DNA of 63,119 nt from Ralstonia sp. ASV6 (GCF_016429285.1 NZ_JAELUI010000008.1:1-63119), one strand, 5' to 3'; shown: positions 1 through 14,200, numbered from the stretch's first letter. Numbers and translations are program-made. Notes: generated by a model from the letters alone, not told the origin.

Positions 1-174
1 ATCGGAATGGTGCTCATAGTGAGTAATTCGGAATCACAAAAAAATCAGCCGCTGCGAAGCGGGAGGGCGCGTAGCGCACACCCGCCTGACGGCGGCTGTC
101 GTTGTTTTGACACGGACACTGTAGTGTAGGCGAACCGCCTGGAGGCAGCAACTGCCGCCCTCTGGGGGTGCCGA

Positions 175-198
175 CCGCGACGCTATGCCGCGTCGCGG
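175..198. repeat. Perfect 8-bp stem hairpin downstream of carB
   Basis: CCGCGACG at 175-182 pairs with CGTCGCGG at 191-198 across an 8-nt loop, 25 bases past the carB stop. No T-run follows on the minus strand, so it is not a classical intrinsic terminator. It may protect the mRNA 3' end or assist Rho-dependent termination. I see no gene in bases 1-223. Confidence 0.4.
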
Positions 199-223
199 GC
201 CAAACTCAGCGTCCCACCAGGCC

Positions 224-3469
<3,246 letters not shown>

Positions 3470-3485
3470 AACCCGCTCGATTCGA

Positions 3486-4160
3486 TTAATTCAGTGTGGC
3501 CGTCGCCAGCTTGGCGGAAAAGCCGATAAACATGGCGCCGACGCCGCTGCTCATACCGGCAGACAAACGTCGTCGCGCGCGGAACGCTGCGGCCAGCCGC
3601 GCGCCCACGAAGATGATGGTGGTCAGGTACAGGAAGCTGCAGATCTGGCAGACCAGCCCCAGCACGACGAACGACACGACCGGCAGCGCGTAGTGCGGAT
3701 CGACGAACTGGATGAAGAACGAGATGAAGAACAGGATCGCCTTCGGGTTCAGCAGGCTGATCACCAGCGCCTTCTTGAACGGATTGGCTTCATCTGCCGG
3801 CGCTGCGCTCTGCTCAACCGACTCGCCAGCCTTGCGTGCGCGCCAGCTGTTCAATGCACCGCGCAACATCTGCAGACCAATCCACGCCAGGTAGGCGGCA
3901 CCGATGTACTTCACAACGTAGAACAGCGCCGGACTCGCCTTCAGCAGCGAAGCCACGCCTGCCGCCGACAGCACCATCAGGATGGCATCGCCCAGAAACA
4001 CGCCACATGCGCCCTGGTAGCCCGCGCGCACACCGCGACGGGCCGCCACCGACAGCACGTACATCGAGTTCGGCCCCGGCAGCAGTACGATGAAGATCGT
4101 GCCGAGCAGGAAGGTCCAGAACTCGGTGACGCCGAAGTGGGCGAGCATGAAGGCGTTCAT
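3486..4160 (-). CDS. LysE/LeuE-family amino-acid exporter
   Basis: This is a 224-residue inner-membrane protein of the LysE superfamily, which exports amino acids. The N-terminal half carries the hallmark [11 protein letters not shown] followed by a GxxxG-rich stretch ([18 protein letters not shown]). Several hydrophobic segments fit the usual six-helix fold, and [12 protein letters not shown] begins the second half as in RhtB/LeuE relatives. The substrate cannot be read from sequence. It lies between carA and carB with short gaps, so it is probably expressed with carbamoyl-phosphate synthesis. That suggests, but does not show, a role linked to arginine or glutamine pools. Confidence 0.88.
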   Translation of the reverse strand: MNAFMLAHFGVTEFWTFLLGTIFIVLLPGPNSMYVLSVAARRGVRAGYQGACGVFLGDAILMVLSAAGVASLLKASPALFYVVKYIGAAYLAWIGLQMLRGALNSWRARKAGESVEQSAAPADEANPFKKALVISLLNPKAILFFISFFIQFVDPHYALPVVSFVVLGLVCQICSFLYLTTIIFVGARLAAAFRARRRLSAGMSSGVGAMFIGFSAKLATATLN

Positions 4161-4194
4161 GACTGAGTTTGCGTCCGTTTGGCTCTCGTTTGCG

Positions 4195-5331
4195 TTACTG
4201 CTTCGCTGCGTCCATCGCCGCTGTGAAGCGGTCGAACAGATACGCGATGTCGTGCGGGCCGGGCGAGGCTTCCGGGTGGCCCTGGAAGCAGAACGCCGGA
4301 CGGTCGGTCAGCTCGAAGCCCTGCAGCGTGCCGTCGAACAGCGAGACGTGCGTCACACGCGCATTGGCCGGCAGCGAAGCCGGGTCCACCGCAAAGCCGT
4401 GGTTCTGCGAGGTGATCACCACGCGACCATCCTGCAGGTCCTTGACCGGATGGTTGGCACCGTGGTGACCGGTCTTCATCTTGAGCGTCTTGGCGCCGAC
4501 GGCCAGGCCCATGATCTGGTGACCCAGGCAGATGCCGAACGTCGGGAGACGGCGGTCCAGGAATTCCTTGGCAGCGGCGATGGCGTAGTCGCACGGCTCC
4601 GGATCGCCAGGGCCGTTGGAGAGGAACACGCCATCCGGATTGTGTGCCAGCACATCGGCGGCGCTGGTCTGTGCCGGCACCACCGTCACGCGGCAGCCGC
4701 GCTCGGCCAGCATGCGCAGGATGTTGAACTTCACGCCAAAGTCGTACGCGACAACGTGGTACTTCGGAGCTTCCTGCTTGCCATAACCTTGACCCAGCAC
4801 CCATTCGGTCTGGGTCCACTCGTACGGCTCAGTGACGGATACGACCTTTGCCAGATCCATACCCGACAGGCCCGGGAACGAGCGCGCCAGGTCGATGGCC
4901 TTCTGCACGTTGTCTTCGCCAGCCAGAATGCAACCGTTCTGGGCGCCCTTTTCACGCAGGATGCGGGTCAGCTTGCGGGTGTCGATGCCGGCAATGGCGA
5001 CAACCTTCTCGCCCTTCAGGTAATGCGAGAGCGAATGCTCCTTGCGGAAGTTCGACGCGAGGATCGGCAAATCCTTGATGATGAGACCGGCGGCATGGAC
5101 TTTCGTGGCTTCGACGTCCTCACGGTTCACACCGACGTTACCGATATGCGGGTACGTAAGCGTGACGATCTGGCGCGAGTAGCTCGGATCGGTAAGGATT
5201 TCCTGATAGCCGGTGATGGCAGTGTTGAACACCACTTCGCCGATCGTATGACCGGCGGCACCGATGGAATAGCCACGAAAGACCGTGCCGTCTGCAAGCG
5301 CGAGGATGGCGGGCGGGAAAGACGGCAACAC
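4195..5331 (-). CDS. carA: Carbamoyl-phosphate synthase small (glutaminase) subunit
   Basis: This subunit hydrolyses glutamine and passes ammonia to CarB. It has 378 residues. The N-terminal CPSase_sm_chain domain begins [19 protein letters not shown]. The C-terminal class-I glutamine amidotransferase domain shows the nucleophile elbow [12 protein letters not shown] with the catalytic Cys, and [10 protein letters not shown] with the His-Glu pair. It is the first gene of the carA-lysE-carB unit, with a strong promoter about 190 bases upstream. Start and length agree with the family. Confidence 0.98.
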   Translation of the reverse strand: MLPSFPPAILALADGTVFRGYSIGAAGHTIGEVVFNTAITGYQEILTDPSYSRQIVTLTYPHIGNVGVNREDVEATKVHAAGLIIKDLPILASNFRKEHSLSHYLKGEKVVAIAGIDTRKLTRILREKGAQNGCILAGEDNVQKAIDLARSFPGLSGMDLAKVVSVTEPYEWTQTEWVLGQGYGKQEAPKYHVVAYDFGVKFNILRMLAERGCRVTVVPAQTSAADVLAHNPDGVFLSNGPGDPEPCDYAIAAAKEFLDRRLPTFGICLGHQIMGLAVGAKTLKMKTGHHGANHPVKDLQDGRVVITSQNHGFAVDPASLPANARVTHVSLFDGTLQGFELTDRPAFCFQGHPEASPGPHDIAYLFDRFTAAMDAAKQ

Positions 5332-5531
5332 GGGTAGCTCCTGCTGGATTCACCCTGTGCCGACCTGATCGCCTTGCTCGCCGAAGCGGAATTCCGGCTG
5401 TGCGGAACCCAGACCGTTTGCGCGTAGAAGCCCGGGCAGAACTCACCGGAAAACGAGGCAGACGGGGCGGCAGGCGGGAGGTAGGAAGCGGTTGGCGCTA
5501 GGGTGATGGGTTTCTGAACTCAAACCTGACA
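5332..5531 (-). promoter_or_regulatory. Predicted ~190-nt carA 5' leader
   Basis: The stretch between the predicted carA promoter and the carA ATG has no convincing gene on either strand. Transcription from the promoter at 5532-5560 would give a leader of roughly 190 nt. I see no clear leader peptide with an attenuator hairpin and U-run. The length alone suggests possible pyrimidine or arginine control, which is inference. Confidence 0.35.
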
Positions 5532-5560
5532 ATTATACCCGGGCGCCACAAAAAACTCAA
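5532..5560 (-). promoter_or_regulatory. Sigma70-type promoter for carA-lysE-carB
   Basis: On the minus strand a perfect -10 TATAAT (complement of 5532-5537) lies exactly 17 bases from a -35 TTGAGT (complement of 5555-5560). It points at carA. Bases 5561-5659 downstream of prpE show nothing else convincing. Confidence 0.75.
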
Positions 5561-5659
5561 TGAAAGGAAGGACTTAACGGCGAGTCGCCCTTGAGTTGGG
5601 ACGCCCCGCCAAGTCTGCAAGCCCCGCTCTCAGTTGTCGAAAAGATCACTTTTCTCGCC

Positions 5660-7561
<1,902 letters not shown>

Positions 7562-7668
7562 GACGTTGTCTCCAGGCCGACCCGCTACGTGGCGTGCCGG
7601 CTCAATGTTCGATGTGCTCGATGCAGCGACTGTGCGACCGCCAACTTACGCAGGTCTTACCGTAGCCC

Positions 7669-7697
7669 AAAAAGAAAACGGCGCCCCGCAGGACGCC
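7669..7697 (-). terminator. Intrinsic terminator after the LysM transglycosylase gene
   Basis: On the minus strand GGCGTCC pairs with GGGCGCC, followed by GTTTTCTTTTT. It lies about 20 bases beyond the stop of the transglycosylase gene, separating it from prpE. Confidence 0.75.
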
Positions 7698-7714
7698 GCT
7701 TCAGTTTGCCAGCT

Positions 7715-9244
7715 TCAGCGCTTCTTGCGCTTGGTCGATGTGCTGGCCACCGGCCTAGCCTTGACGACCGGCTTGCCGGCCACCTTGGCTGTCGAGACCC
7801 GCCCGGTCGACGCCGCCGCCGACGTTGCCGATACCCGCACCGCACGCACACGACCACCGCCGCGCGCCTGCGGCAGCATCAGCACCACGCTGTGCCCCCG
7901 CGGAATCGCATCGCCCGGCAACTGGTTCCACGCACGAAGTTGCGCCACAGACACGCCATAGCGCCGCGATAGGCCTGCCACCGTATCGCGCTTGCCCGCA
8001 CGCACCACCACCTTTCGCAGGTCTGGCATGTCGGGTTCGACGGCCATGGTGGCGTTTTCGGCCAGCTCAGGGCTGATATCGGGCGCATCATCTTTGGCGC
8101 CGTCCGCGCGCGGCACAACCACAGTTGAGCCAGCCTTCAGGCGCATGCCCTTGGGGATGCGGTTGATCTCGCGGATGGTGTCCGGATCAACCTTCAGCCG
8201 CGCCGCCAAGGCTTCCACACGTTCACGGTTGCCCACCGTTACCGCCGTCCAGCTGGACAGGCCGCCGCGATACGTATTCAGGTTGTACTGAAACGTTTCC
8301 GCGTTGTCATACGGCAGCAGAATCTGCGGGTTCGAGGCCCCCAGGATCACTGGCCGGTTGAACGACGGGTTGAGCGCCTTGAACTCATCCATCGGCAGAT
8401 TGGCCAGCCGCGCCGCCAGCACCACATCAATATCACGCGAGGTGGTGACGGTGACGAAGTACGGGTGGTTTGGGATGTCCGGCAGCCGCACGCCGTAGCG
8501 CTCGGGGTTGGCGATGATGTTCTTCACCGCCTGGAGCTTGGGCACGTACATGCGCGTCTCGGCGGGCATGTTCAGGTTGACGTAGTCCGTCGACAGGCCC
8601 GCTGCCTGGTTGCGTGCAATGGCACGCGCGACAGAACCCTCGCCCCAGTTGTAGGCAGCCAGCGCCAGTTGCCAGTCGCCAAACTGATCGTGCAGCTTGG
8701 AGAGGTAATCCAGCGCGGCGTCTGTCGAGGCGAGCACGTCGCGGCGCTCGTCCTGGAAGACGTTCTGCTTGAGGTTGTAGGTTCGGCCGGTACTCGGGAT
8801 GAACTGCCACATCCCGGCTGCCTTGGCGCTCGACACTGCCTGCGGGTTGAACGCACTTTCCACGAACGGCAGCAGCGCCAGTTCAGTGGGCATGTTGCGC
8901 CGCTCCAGCTCCTCAACGATGTGATACAGGTAGCGGTTCGAGCGTTCGACCATCCGCTGGAACGCTTCGGGGCGCTGCGCATACCAATCGGCACGGTCAT
9001 CCACGGCCGAGCTTTGCAGGTCGGGCATGGAAAAACCCTGGCGAATGCGCGCCCAGAGATCCTTAGCCGGCCCTTTCAGGGAGGCTACGGGCTGCTGATC
9101 AACATTGACGACCGGCGCATTTTGGCCGGAAGTGGAGGCAGAGGCGCTTGCGCTGGCAGTGTCGGCATTCGGAGCGGGAGCCGTCGCACAGGCCGCGAGA
9201 AGCAGACTGAGCACAGATGCCGCAAGAAGTCGCACGGATCGCAT
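7715..9244 (-). CDS. mltD: Membrane-bound lytic transglycosylase with LysM domains (MltD-like)
   Basis: This cleaves peptidoglycan glycan strands non-hydrolytically in the periplasm. I chose the start at 9244, which gives 509 residues and a lipoprotein signal, LSLLLAACATAP, ending in a lipobox Cys. The middle holds the SLT domain: LLPFVESAFNPQAVS with the catalytic Glu, GMWQFIPSTG, and ALAAYNWGEGSVARA. Two C-terminal LysM repeats follow (VEALAARLKVDPDTIREIN and VAGLSRRYGVSVAQLRAWN), which bind glycan. The tail is basic and Lys/Arg-rich. It lies downstream of gloB on the same strand, the usual MltD neighbourhood. Confidence 0.92.
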   Translation of the reverse strand: MRSVRLLAASVLSLLLAACATAPAPNADTASASASASTSGQNAPVVNVDQQPVASLKGPAKDLWARIRQGFSMPDLQSSAVDDRADWYAQRPEAFQRMVERSNRYLYHIVEELERRNMPTELALLPFVESAFNPQAVSSAKAAGMWQFIPSTGRTYNLKQNVFQDERRDVLASTDAALDYLSKLHDQFGDWQLALAAYNWGEGSVARAIARNQAAGLSTDYVNLNMPAETRMYVPKLQAVKNIIANPERYGVRLPDIPNHPYFVTVTTSRDIDVVLAARLANLPMDEFKALNPSFNRPVILGASNPQILLPYDNAETFQYNLNTYRGGLSSWTAVTVGNRERVEALAARLKVDPDTIREINRIPKGMRLKAGSTVVVPRADGAKDDAPDISPELAENATMAVEPDMPDLRKVVVRAGKRDTVAGLSRRYGVSVAQLRAWNQLPGDAIPRGHSVVLMLPQARGGGRVRAVRVSATSAAASTGRVSTAKVAGKPVVKARPVASTSTKRKKR

Positions 9245-9382
9245 CAAGTTCTGAGGGGTTGGACCTAAAAATTGCCCCAGATAGTAAGAAAGGCATCCCG
9301 CGGCGTCAACCCGCGTTGACCCTGCGATTGCCCCGGCAGCATCCCGGTGCACAGGTGGCGACACCCCGCGCGGCCTGTATTC

Positions 9383-10222
9383 TCAACGGAAGCCGTTCTT
9401 CCACTCGCGCAAAGCGGCGAATACGGCCACCGGATCTTTTGTATCAATACCGGCGTGACGAGCCACCGCTTGCGTTACTTCAGGCGCGTCCGATCGTACA
9501 AAAGGGTTGGTCGCGCACTCGTGGCCAACGGTGGTGGGCACAGTCGAGCGGCCGTCGGCCCGCAGCGCCCCGACCTTAGCCTCCCAGGCGGCCAAGCTGG
9601 CGTTGCCCGGCTCGACTGCGCGTGCAAAGCGCACATTCGATGCGGTGTACTCATGCGCGCAGTAAACAAGAGTGGTTGGCGCCAGCGCCGCCAGCTTGGC
9701 CAGCGATGCACGCATCTGCGCGGGCGTGCCTTCAAAGAGCCGGCCACAACCCGTCGCGAATAGCGTGTCACCGCAAAACAGGCTGGCAGGCGCCTTGTCG
9801 CCTTGCAGATGGCCGACGTAGGCGACATGGCCACTGGTGTGACCCGGCACATCAAGCACGCGGAACGTGGCGGCCGGCTGAGCGAGCGAGACGATGTCGC
9901 CTTCGCGTACGGCCTGGGTGCGGCACGGGATAGATTCGCCTGCCGGGCCGATTACCGGCAACGGTGCACCCTCGGGATTCTCCGGATACGCGGCGACCAG
10001 TTCTCGCACCCCACCAACGTGATCGCCGTGGTGATGTGTGATTACAATGGCACCGAGCGCAAGCCCGCGCTCCTGCAGAAAGCGCAGCACCGGTTGCGCG
10101 TCGCCTGGGTCCACGACAGCAGCCACGCGGCCATCATGAAGCGCCCAAATATAATTGTCGGCAAACGCGGCGATCGCCTCTACCTCAAGTGCTGCCACCA
10201 GCGGCACACCACCCTGGACCAT
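9383..10222 (-). CDS. gloB: Hydroxyacylglutathione hydrolase (glyoxalase II)
   Basis: This hydrolyses S-lactoylglutathione to lactate and glutathione, the second step of methylglyoxal detoxification. The metallo-beta-lactamase motif [10 protein letters not shown] binds the metal pair, and the family opening [14 protein letters not shown] is present. [17 protein letters not shown] and [13 protein letters not shown] match the C-terminal half. With the ATG at 10222 the protein is 279 residues, slightly long. In-frame GTG codons a few residues later (around [12 protein letters not shown]) would give the more usual ~265-270. The ATG overlaps the start codon of the divergent methyltransferase gene. 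Confidence 0.93.
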   Translation of the reverse strand: MVQGGVPLVAALEVEAIAAFADNYIWALHDGRVAAVVDPGDAQPVLRFLQERGLALGAIVITHHHGDHVGGVRELVAAYPENPEGAPLPVIGPAGESIPCRTQAVREGDIVSLAQPAATFRVLDVPGHTSGHVAYVGHLQGDKAPASLFCGDTLFATGCGRLFEGTPAQMRASLAKLAALAPTTLVYCAHEYTASNVRFARAVEPGNASLAAWEAKVGALRADGRSTVPTTVGHECATNPFVRSDAPEVTQAVARHAGIDTKDPVAVFAALREWKNGFR

Positions 10223-11129
10223 GCCCGACTCCTCTAACGATCGTCGCATTATAGATTGGCACCACTGGCTGGCTTCACCGCCTGGACAGTACGTCCTACG
10301 CTGGGAGCAGGCGCAATTCGATCGCACCGTGGCCGACATGTTCGGTTTTCACGCGCTGCAACTCGGCCACCCTGGCTTTGGCGCGCTGCGCGAGAACCGC
10401 ATCCCCCTGATTGCGCGCGTGATCGACGATATCGACCCGACCGCCCCCATTGAAACGCTCGACCCAATGGACGGCGACCCGGCCGAGCCCGTAGACGCCT
10501 CCGCCGACGGCGAGAGCGATGCCAGCGCGACCCAGCGTCAGGCCAAGCCTCGTGTGATCTGCCGCTACGACGAACTGCCGTTCGCCTCGCAAAGCATCGA
10601 CCTCGTAGCCCTGCCCCATGTGCTGGAATTCACAGACGACCCGCACGAAGTGCTGCGCGAAGTGGCGCGTGTGCTGATGCCTGAAGGGCGATTGATCATC
10701 ACCGGCTTCAACCCGCTGAGCCTGTGGGGCATGCGCCAGGGCATGCGGCGCCTGGGTACGGAATCGTTCCTGCCCGCGCAAAGCCAGATGATTGCCTTCA
10801 CCCGACTGAAAGACTGGCTCAAGCTGCTCGGATTTGATATCGTGCGCGGCCGTTTCGGCTGCTACCGCCCACCCAACCGTACCGAAAAGTGGCTGCAGCG
10901 CACGGCCTTCATGGAGAAGGCTGGCGATCGCTGGTGGCCGATCTTCGGGGCGGTCTACATGCTGCAGGCCGTCAAGCGCGTGCGCGGCATGCGTATGGTT
11001 GGCCCCGCATGGAAGACCCGGAAGTCTCCCACGCTGGTGCCGGCTGGTACGCCAGTCGCCACGCCATCGGGTTCGCATTCGACCAAGACGCCGCCGGCCG
11101 CCGCGTGCGAGGGCAAATCGGGCGCGTAA
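10221..11129 (+). CDS. Class I SAM-dependent methyltransferase (YafS-like)
   Basis: This is a 302-residue cytoplasmic protein with a degenerate Methyltransf_11 fold. After the N-terminal [20 protein letters not shown], the conserved block [20 protein letters not shown] is followed by [20 protein letters not shown]. The latter is the motif preceding the last Rossmann strand in this family. It sits between gloB and rnhA as yafS does in enterobacteria. The target is unknown. The C-terminal ~40 residues are Pro/Thr/Ala-rich and low complexity. The start at 10221 keeps the conserved N-terminus but overlaps the divergent gloB ATG by two bases. Confidence 0.85.
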   Translation: MPDSSNDRRIIDWHHWLASPPGQYVLRWEQAQFDRTVADMFGFHALQLGHPGFGALRENRIPLIARVIDDIDPTAPIETLDPMDGDPAEPVDASADGESDASATQRQAKPRVICRYDELPFASQSIDLVALPHVLEFTDDPHEVLREVARVLMPEGRLIITGFNPLSLWGMRQGMRRLGTESFLPAQSQMIAFTRLKDWLKLLGFDIVRGRFGCYRPPNRTEKWLQRTAFMEKAGDRWWPIFGAVYMLQAVKRVRGMRMVGPAWKTRKSPTLVPAGTPVATPSGSHSTKTPPAAACEGKSGA

Positions 11130-11183
11130 CTTCAGCCGATCGGCGCTGCCGCCCTCACCCACTCACTGATCGCTTTCGTATTC

Positions 11184-11639
11184 ATGCAGGAAGTTACCGT
11201 CTATTCCGATGGCGCATGCAAGGGCAACCCCGGCCTTGGCGGCTGGGGCACCGTGCTCGTCTCGGGCGGCCACGAAAAAGAACTCTTTGGCGGCGAAGCC
11301 GTCACCACCAACAACCGCATGGAGTTGATGGCCGTCATTGAAGCGTTTCGTGCGCTCAAGCGGCCGTGCCGGGTCAAGGTCTACACCGATTCGCAGTACG
11401 TGCAGAAAGGCATCAGCGAATGGCTGGCCGGCTGGAAAGCACGCGGCTGGAAGACCGCCGACAAGAAGCCCGTGAAGAACGACGACCTGTGGCGCATCCT
11501 CGATGAGCTCGTCGTCACGCACGAGGTGAGCTGGCACTGGGTAAAGGGCCATGCTGGCCACCCCGGCAACGAACGCGCCGATGCGCTCGCCAACAAGGGC
11601 GTGGAGTTGGCGCGTCAGGCATTGCAGGCTGGCGCCTGA
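11184..11639 (+). CDS. rnhA: Ribonuclease HI
   Basis: This degrades the RNA strand of RNA:DNA hybrids such as R-loops and primers. At 151 residues it is close to the E. coli enzyme. The catalytic carboxylates are visible in [21 protein letters not shown] and VYTDSQYV, and the late Asp in GNERADALA. The handle region ([20 protein letters not shown]) is intact. It follows the methyltransferase gene by 54 bases on the same strand and converges with the secreted-protein gene at 11654. Confidence 0.97.
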   Translation: MQEVTVYSDGACKGNPGLGGWGTVLVSGGHEKELFGGEAVTTNNRMELMAVIEAFRALKRPCRVKVYTDSQYVQKGISEWLAGWKARGWKTADKKPVKNDDLWRILDELVVTHEVSWHWVKGHAGHPGNERADALANKGVELARQALQAGA

Positions 11640-11653
11640 CGCGCCGCCAACGC

Positions 11654-12163
11654 TCACCTGCCAACGCAGCGCACTGTCGGGATTTGCGGTGCATTGGGTA
11701 GGACGGTAGTGACGTATTGCGGTTTGCCCGCCTGGTCGAAGATCAGGCGCAGCGGGCCCCGCTTGGATAAGCCGTCATCAATGTCCGCCTGCAGCAAACC
11801 ACTCTGCCTCCAAAGGTCCCCGCCGACACTGCGCTTCTGCATCATGGCAGGACGATTGGTGCCGTCAGCCCAATTGGCGTCGCGCTCAGGCACATAGCGG
11901 TTGGGCAGCGTGCCATAGGCATAAAGCGCATTCAGCGTGTCGGCAAGGTACCGCCCGGCCTGTTCATTGAAGCGAGGCAGATCCTGCCGCACAAGTTCGG
12001 CGCCGATGCGTTGGGCTTCGGCCGTACAAGTGGGCAGAGCTTCGTCGGCCGCTCGCGCATAGGAAACACCCATCGCAATGGCGGCGGCAGCCACCCAGAT
12101 CAGCACGCGATGCAGCTGGCGCGGGGGAACGGTGTGAATCACGGACATCGGTTCGTTACGCAT
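11654..12163 (-). CDS. Small secreted protein with two cysteines, last gene of the DUF2589/lysozyme cassette
   Basis: I do not recognise this family. From the ATG at 12163 the protein has 169 residues. An N-terminal signal-like segment (LIWVAAAAIAMGVSYARA, predicted cut after ARA) indicates export to the periplasm. The mature part has just two Cys, one near its start (LPTCTAEAQ) and one at its end (PTVRCVGR), suggesting a clamp-like disulfide. It follows the lysozyme gene by 38 bases on the same strand, so cotranscription is likely. An inhibitor of, or partner for, the lysozyme is one possible role, based only on position, size and predicted export. Confidence 0.65.
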   Translation of the reverse strand: MRNEPMSVIHTVPPRQLHRVLIWVAAAAIAMGVSYARAADEALPTCTAEAQRIGAELVRQDLPRFNEQAGRYLADTLNALYAYGTLPNRYVPERDANWADGTNRPAMMQKRSVGGDLWRQSGLLQADIDDGLSKRGPLRLIFDQAGKPQYVTTVLPNAPQIPTVRCVGR

Positions 12164-12201
12164 GGAGGTTCTCCGGTTGAACAACGTTGTGGTGCTGGCA
12201 A

Positions 12202-12654
12202 TCAGGACAGAAACAGCCGGCGCTCAGCCTGGCGACGTTTGGTCAACCCCTTTAGCGCTTTGCCGCCGGCCTTGTCCCATAGGAGAAACTGATCGGCAGC
12301 CCCCGCGTAGTCGCCCGCATTGAGCTTGCGCAGCAGCGTTGACGAGCGCAGCCGCCCCGCCCCCAGGTTGAATACAAACGACGCCAGCGCGTCGAATTGC
12401 CCCTGCGTGATCGATACCCGCACGGCGCGGGCGATGCCCTGCTCGGTGTCGTACAGGTCTTTGCGCAGCAAGGCTTCGGCCTGCTGTTGCGAGATCGGGC
12501 CGTTGAAGGTCTCGCCGGGCCGGATGAGGTGGCCATAGCCGATGGTCGGCTTGCCGACGGCATCGAGATACGTGGACAAGCGCAGGCCTTCGGACTCCTT
12601 GATGAGGGCGAGGCCCCTCTCGCCTGTAGTGCGCGGGTTGTTGTCAGTGCTCAT
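12202..12654 (-). CDS. Phage-type lysozyme (GH24, T4-lysozyme-like)
   Basis: This is a peptidoglycan N-acetylmuramidase of 150 residues. The T4-type triad has exact spacing: Glu22 in KESEGLRL, Asp31 in YLDAVG and Thr37 in PTIGYGH (offsets 9 and 15, as in T4 E11/D20/T26). The C-terminal part (FDALASFVFNLGAG, LLRKLNAGDY, KGLTKRRQAER) also matches the family. There is no signal peptide or signal-arrest-release helix at the chosen start, so export would need help. Its ATG lies 11 bases inside the end of the upstream gene, with an AGGAGA ribosome-binding site 7 bases before it. No other phage gene is nearby. Confidence 0.9.
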   Translation of the reverse strand: MSTDNNPRTTGERGLALIKESEGLRLSTYLDAVGKPTIGYGHLIRPGETFNGPISQQQAEALLRKDLYDTEQGIARAVRVSITQGQFDALASFVFNLGAGRLRSSTLLRKLNAGDYAGAADQFLLWDKAGGKALKGLTKRRQAERRLFLS

Positions 12655-13408
12655 CGCTCTTCTCCTGGGGCGTGCTGTTGGGGGTGGCGTCCGGCGCTGC
12701 GTCGGCCTTGACTGGCCGCGGCAGCAACCGGTTCGTGTATTCATCGATCAACCGCATCACGGCCTCAGGCGGCTGCAGCGCGGTGAACTTCATCTGGATG
12801 TCGATGTGCTCGCTATCGCGGCCGCCACCGTCTCCTGCACCACGCTTTGAATGCGGTGCGAGCGAAACGTAGAACTTGCCAACGCCACCTACGCCACCTT
12901 GCGCAGGCAGGGTCTCGGCCAGATCGCTGCGCACGGTCATGTCCACGGTCATCTCGTCGAGCGCGAGGCCACGTGGCACGGCCAGCGACACCAGCGGCAA
13001 CGCGAGCCGGTGCTGACTGTCGAGCGCCAGCTCCACCTCGCGGGCAACCAGCGTGCCGTTTTCATCCGCATCAAAGAACTGATCGAGCAGCACGGTGTAT
13101 TGCTGCGCCAGCATCTGATTGGCCGATGAGGCAGCGTGCTGCATGCCGCGCGTGATGTCGTCGAGCGTGAGACCGTTGAAGCCCGGATGTCCGTGGCTGT
13201 TGCTGCCACCGCCGGCACCACCACCGGGCGGTGACGAGCTGGGGGGCGACGGTGCATCGGCCCCGGCTGGGGGCGGTGTATCCGATGCCGCGCCTTGAAA
13301 CGGTGCGGCGCCGGAAGGCATATCAAGCTGCGCAGACGACGCAGGCGCCATATTGGCGAGTGGCGCGCGGTCGTCGTCACGCCGCCGCCGGCTGAAGAGT
13401 TTGAACAT
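12644..13408 (-). CDS. DUF2589-like protein with Gly/Pro/Ser-rich N-terminus
   Basis: This protein has 254 residues from the ATG at 13408. Residues 1-90 hold a basic start (MFKLFSRRRRDDDR) and a Pro/Ser/Gly-rich linker. After LTLDDITRGMQHAASSANQM comes a segment resembling the DUF2589 core: a helix (MLAQQYTVLLDQFF), then predicted beta-strands (VSLAVPRGLALDEMTVDMTV, KFYVSLAPHSKRG, HIDIQMKFTA). The ending PPEAVMRLIDEYTNRLL parallels PPEALMRVMEFLTDAAT in the upstream DUF2589 protein, so the two are divergent paralogues. Function is unknown. It lies between DUF2589 and lysozyme genes and overlaps the latter by 11 nt. Confidence 0.75.
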   Translation of the reverse strand: MFKLFSRRRRDDDRAPLANMAPASSAQLDMPSGAAPFQGAASDTPPPAGADAPSPPSSSPPGGGAGGGSNSHGHPGFNGLTLDDITRGMQHAASSANQMLAQQYTVLLDQFFDADENGTLVAREVELALDSQHRLALPLVSLAVPRGLALDEMTVDMTVRSDLAETLPAQGGVGGVGKFYVSLAPHSKRGAGDGGGRDSEHIDIQMKFTALQPPEAVMRLIDEYTNRLLPRPVKADAAPDATPNSTPQEKSDEH

Positions 13409-13521
13409 GGTGTCGGGCTGAACGAGGTCAATGGGCGACGCGCGGCCCAATTGAGGCAGAACGCGCGCCGGTCAGGACACCAGCTGTGGGGAGGCGGGCC
13501 GGTGCCCATCGCCGAAGTGGC

Positions 13522-14190
13522 TTACGGGTTAGCCGGAGCCGGGGCCGGGGCGTTGCCGCCGGCGGGCACCTTCTCACCAACCATCGTGCCGTCGGTCGGC
13601 GTGGCCGGCAGCGGCTTGACGTCGTTCTCCTTGCCCTTCACCACCACCGGCTTGGTGGCAGCGTCGGTCAGGAATTCCATCACGCGCATCAGCGCTTCAG
13701 GCGGGTTCTGGCGCTTGACCTGAGTGTGGAAGGAATACTTGGCACGTGTATCAGTGCTGCGCGTCTGCTCCGATTTGTGGGAGGCGCGGCCCGACACCGA
13801 CACGCTGAACGGGCCCCAGCCCAGCTTGGCCTGGAACGAACCCTCCGCCTCGGTGGACGAAGACGACTTTTCCGACTGCGAGATTTCCAGCTCGAAGTCG
13901 ATCGTGCCTTCTTCGATGGCAATTACCGGATGCACAACCGCACACAGCAGCGGAATGCGCATCGTCTTCTGGATCGTGCCCTGCGACACACCCTTCTCAT
14001 CGACGATGGTTTCGTCATAGTCGAATTGCACCGCAACGGCCTTGCCATTCTGAATACACACCTGCAGCAGAAAATCCGCATAGGATTTTGCTGCCGAGGT
14101 TTGCGCCGCGATCATTGCCTGCAGCGGCGCGGAGATCATCTTGTCGATCGGCAGCGCGTTGATAACCGATCCGATAAGTCCGTTGTCCAT
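13522..14190 (-). CDS. DUF2589 domain protein, first gene of the cassette
   Basis: This is a 222-residue protein. The N-terminal helix region (ALPIDKMISAPLQAMIAAQT, then AAKSYADFLLQVCI) matches the typical DUF2589 opening. A beta-rich middle follows (AVAVQFDYDETIV, MRIPLLCAVVHPVIAIEEGT, IDFELEISQSEKSSSS). The second half resembles the segment in which these proteins are compared to themselves (GPFSVSVSGRASHK, AKYSFHTQVKRQNPPEALMR). There is no signal peptide or clear membrane helix. A clean AAGGAG sits 8 bases before the ATG, and a long leader hairpin abuts it. The family has no established function that I know of. Confidence 0.82.
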   Translation of the reverse strand: MDNGLIGSVINALPIDKMISAPLQAMIAAQTSAAKSYADFLLQVCIQNGKAVAVQFDYDETIVDEKGVSQGTIQKTMRIPLLCAVVHPVIAIEEGTIDFELEISQSEKSSSSTEAEGSFQAKLGWGPFSVSVSGRASHKSEQTRSTDTRAKYSFHTQVKRQNPPEALMRVMEFLTDAATKPVVVKGKENDVKPLPATPTDGTMVGEKVPAGGNAPAPAPANP

Positions 14191-14200
14191 TTAAAACTCC

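Noticed and set aside
12202-14190. Prophage remnant explanation for the lysozyme
   Set aside because: No integrase, capsid, tail, holin or spanin gene is nearby, and the base composition matches the host. The DUF2589 genes are not known phage structural genes, so I treat it as a chromosomal cassette.
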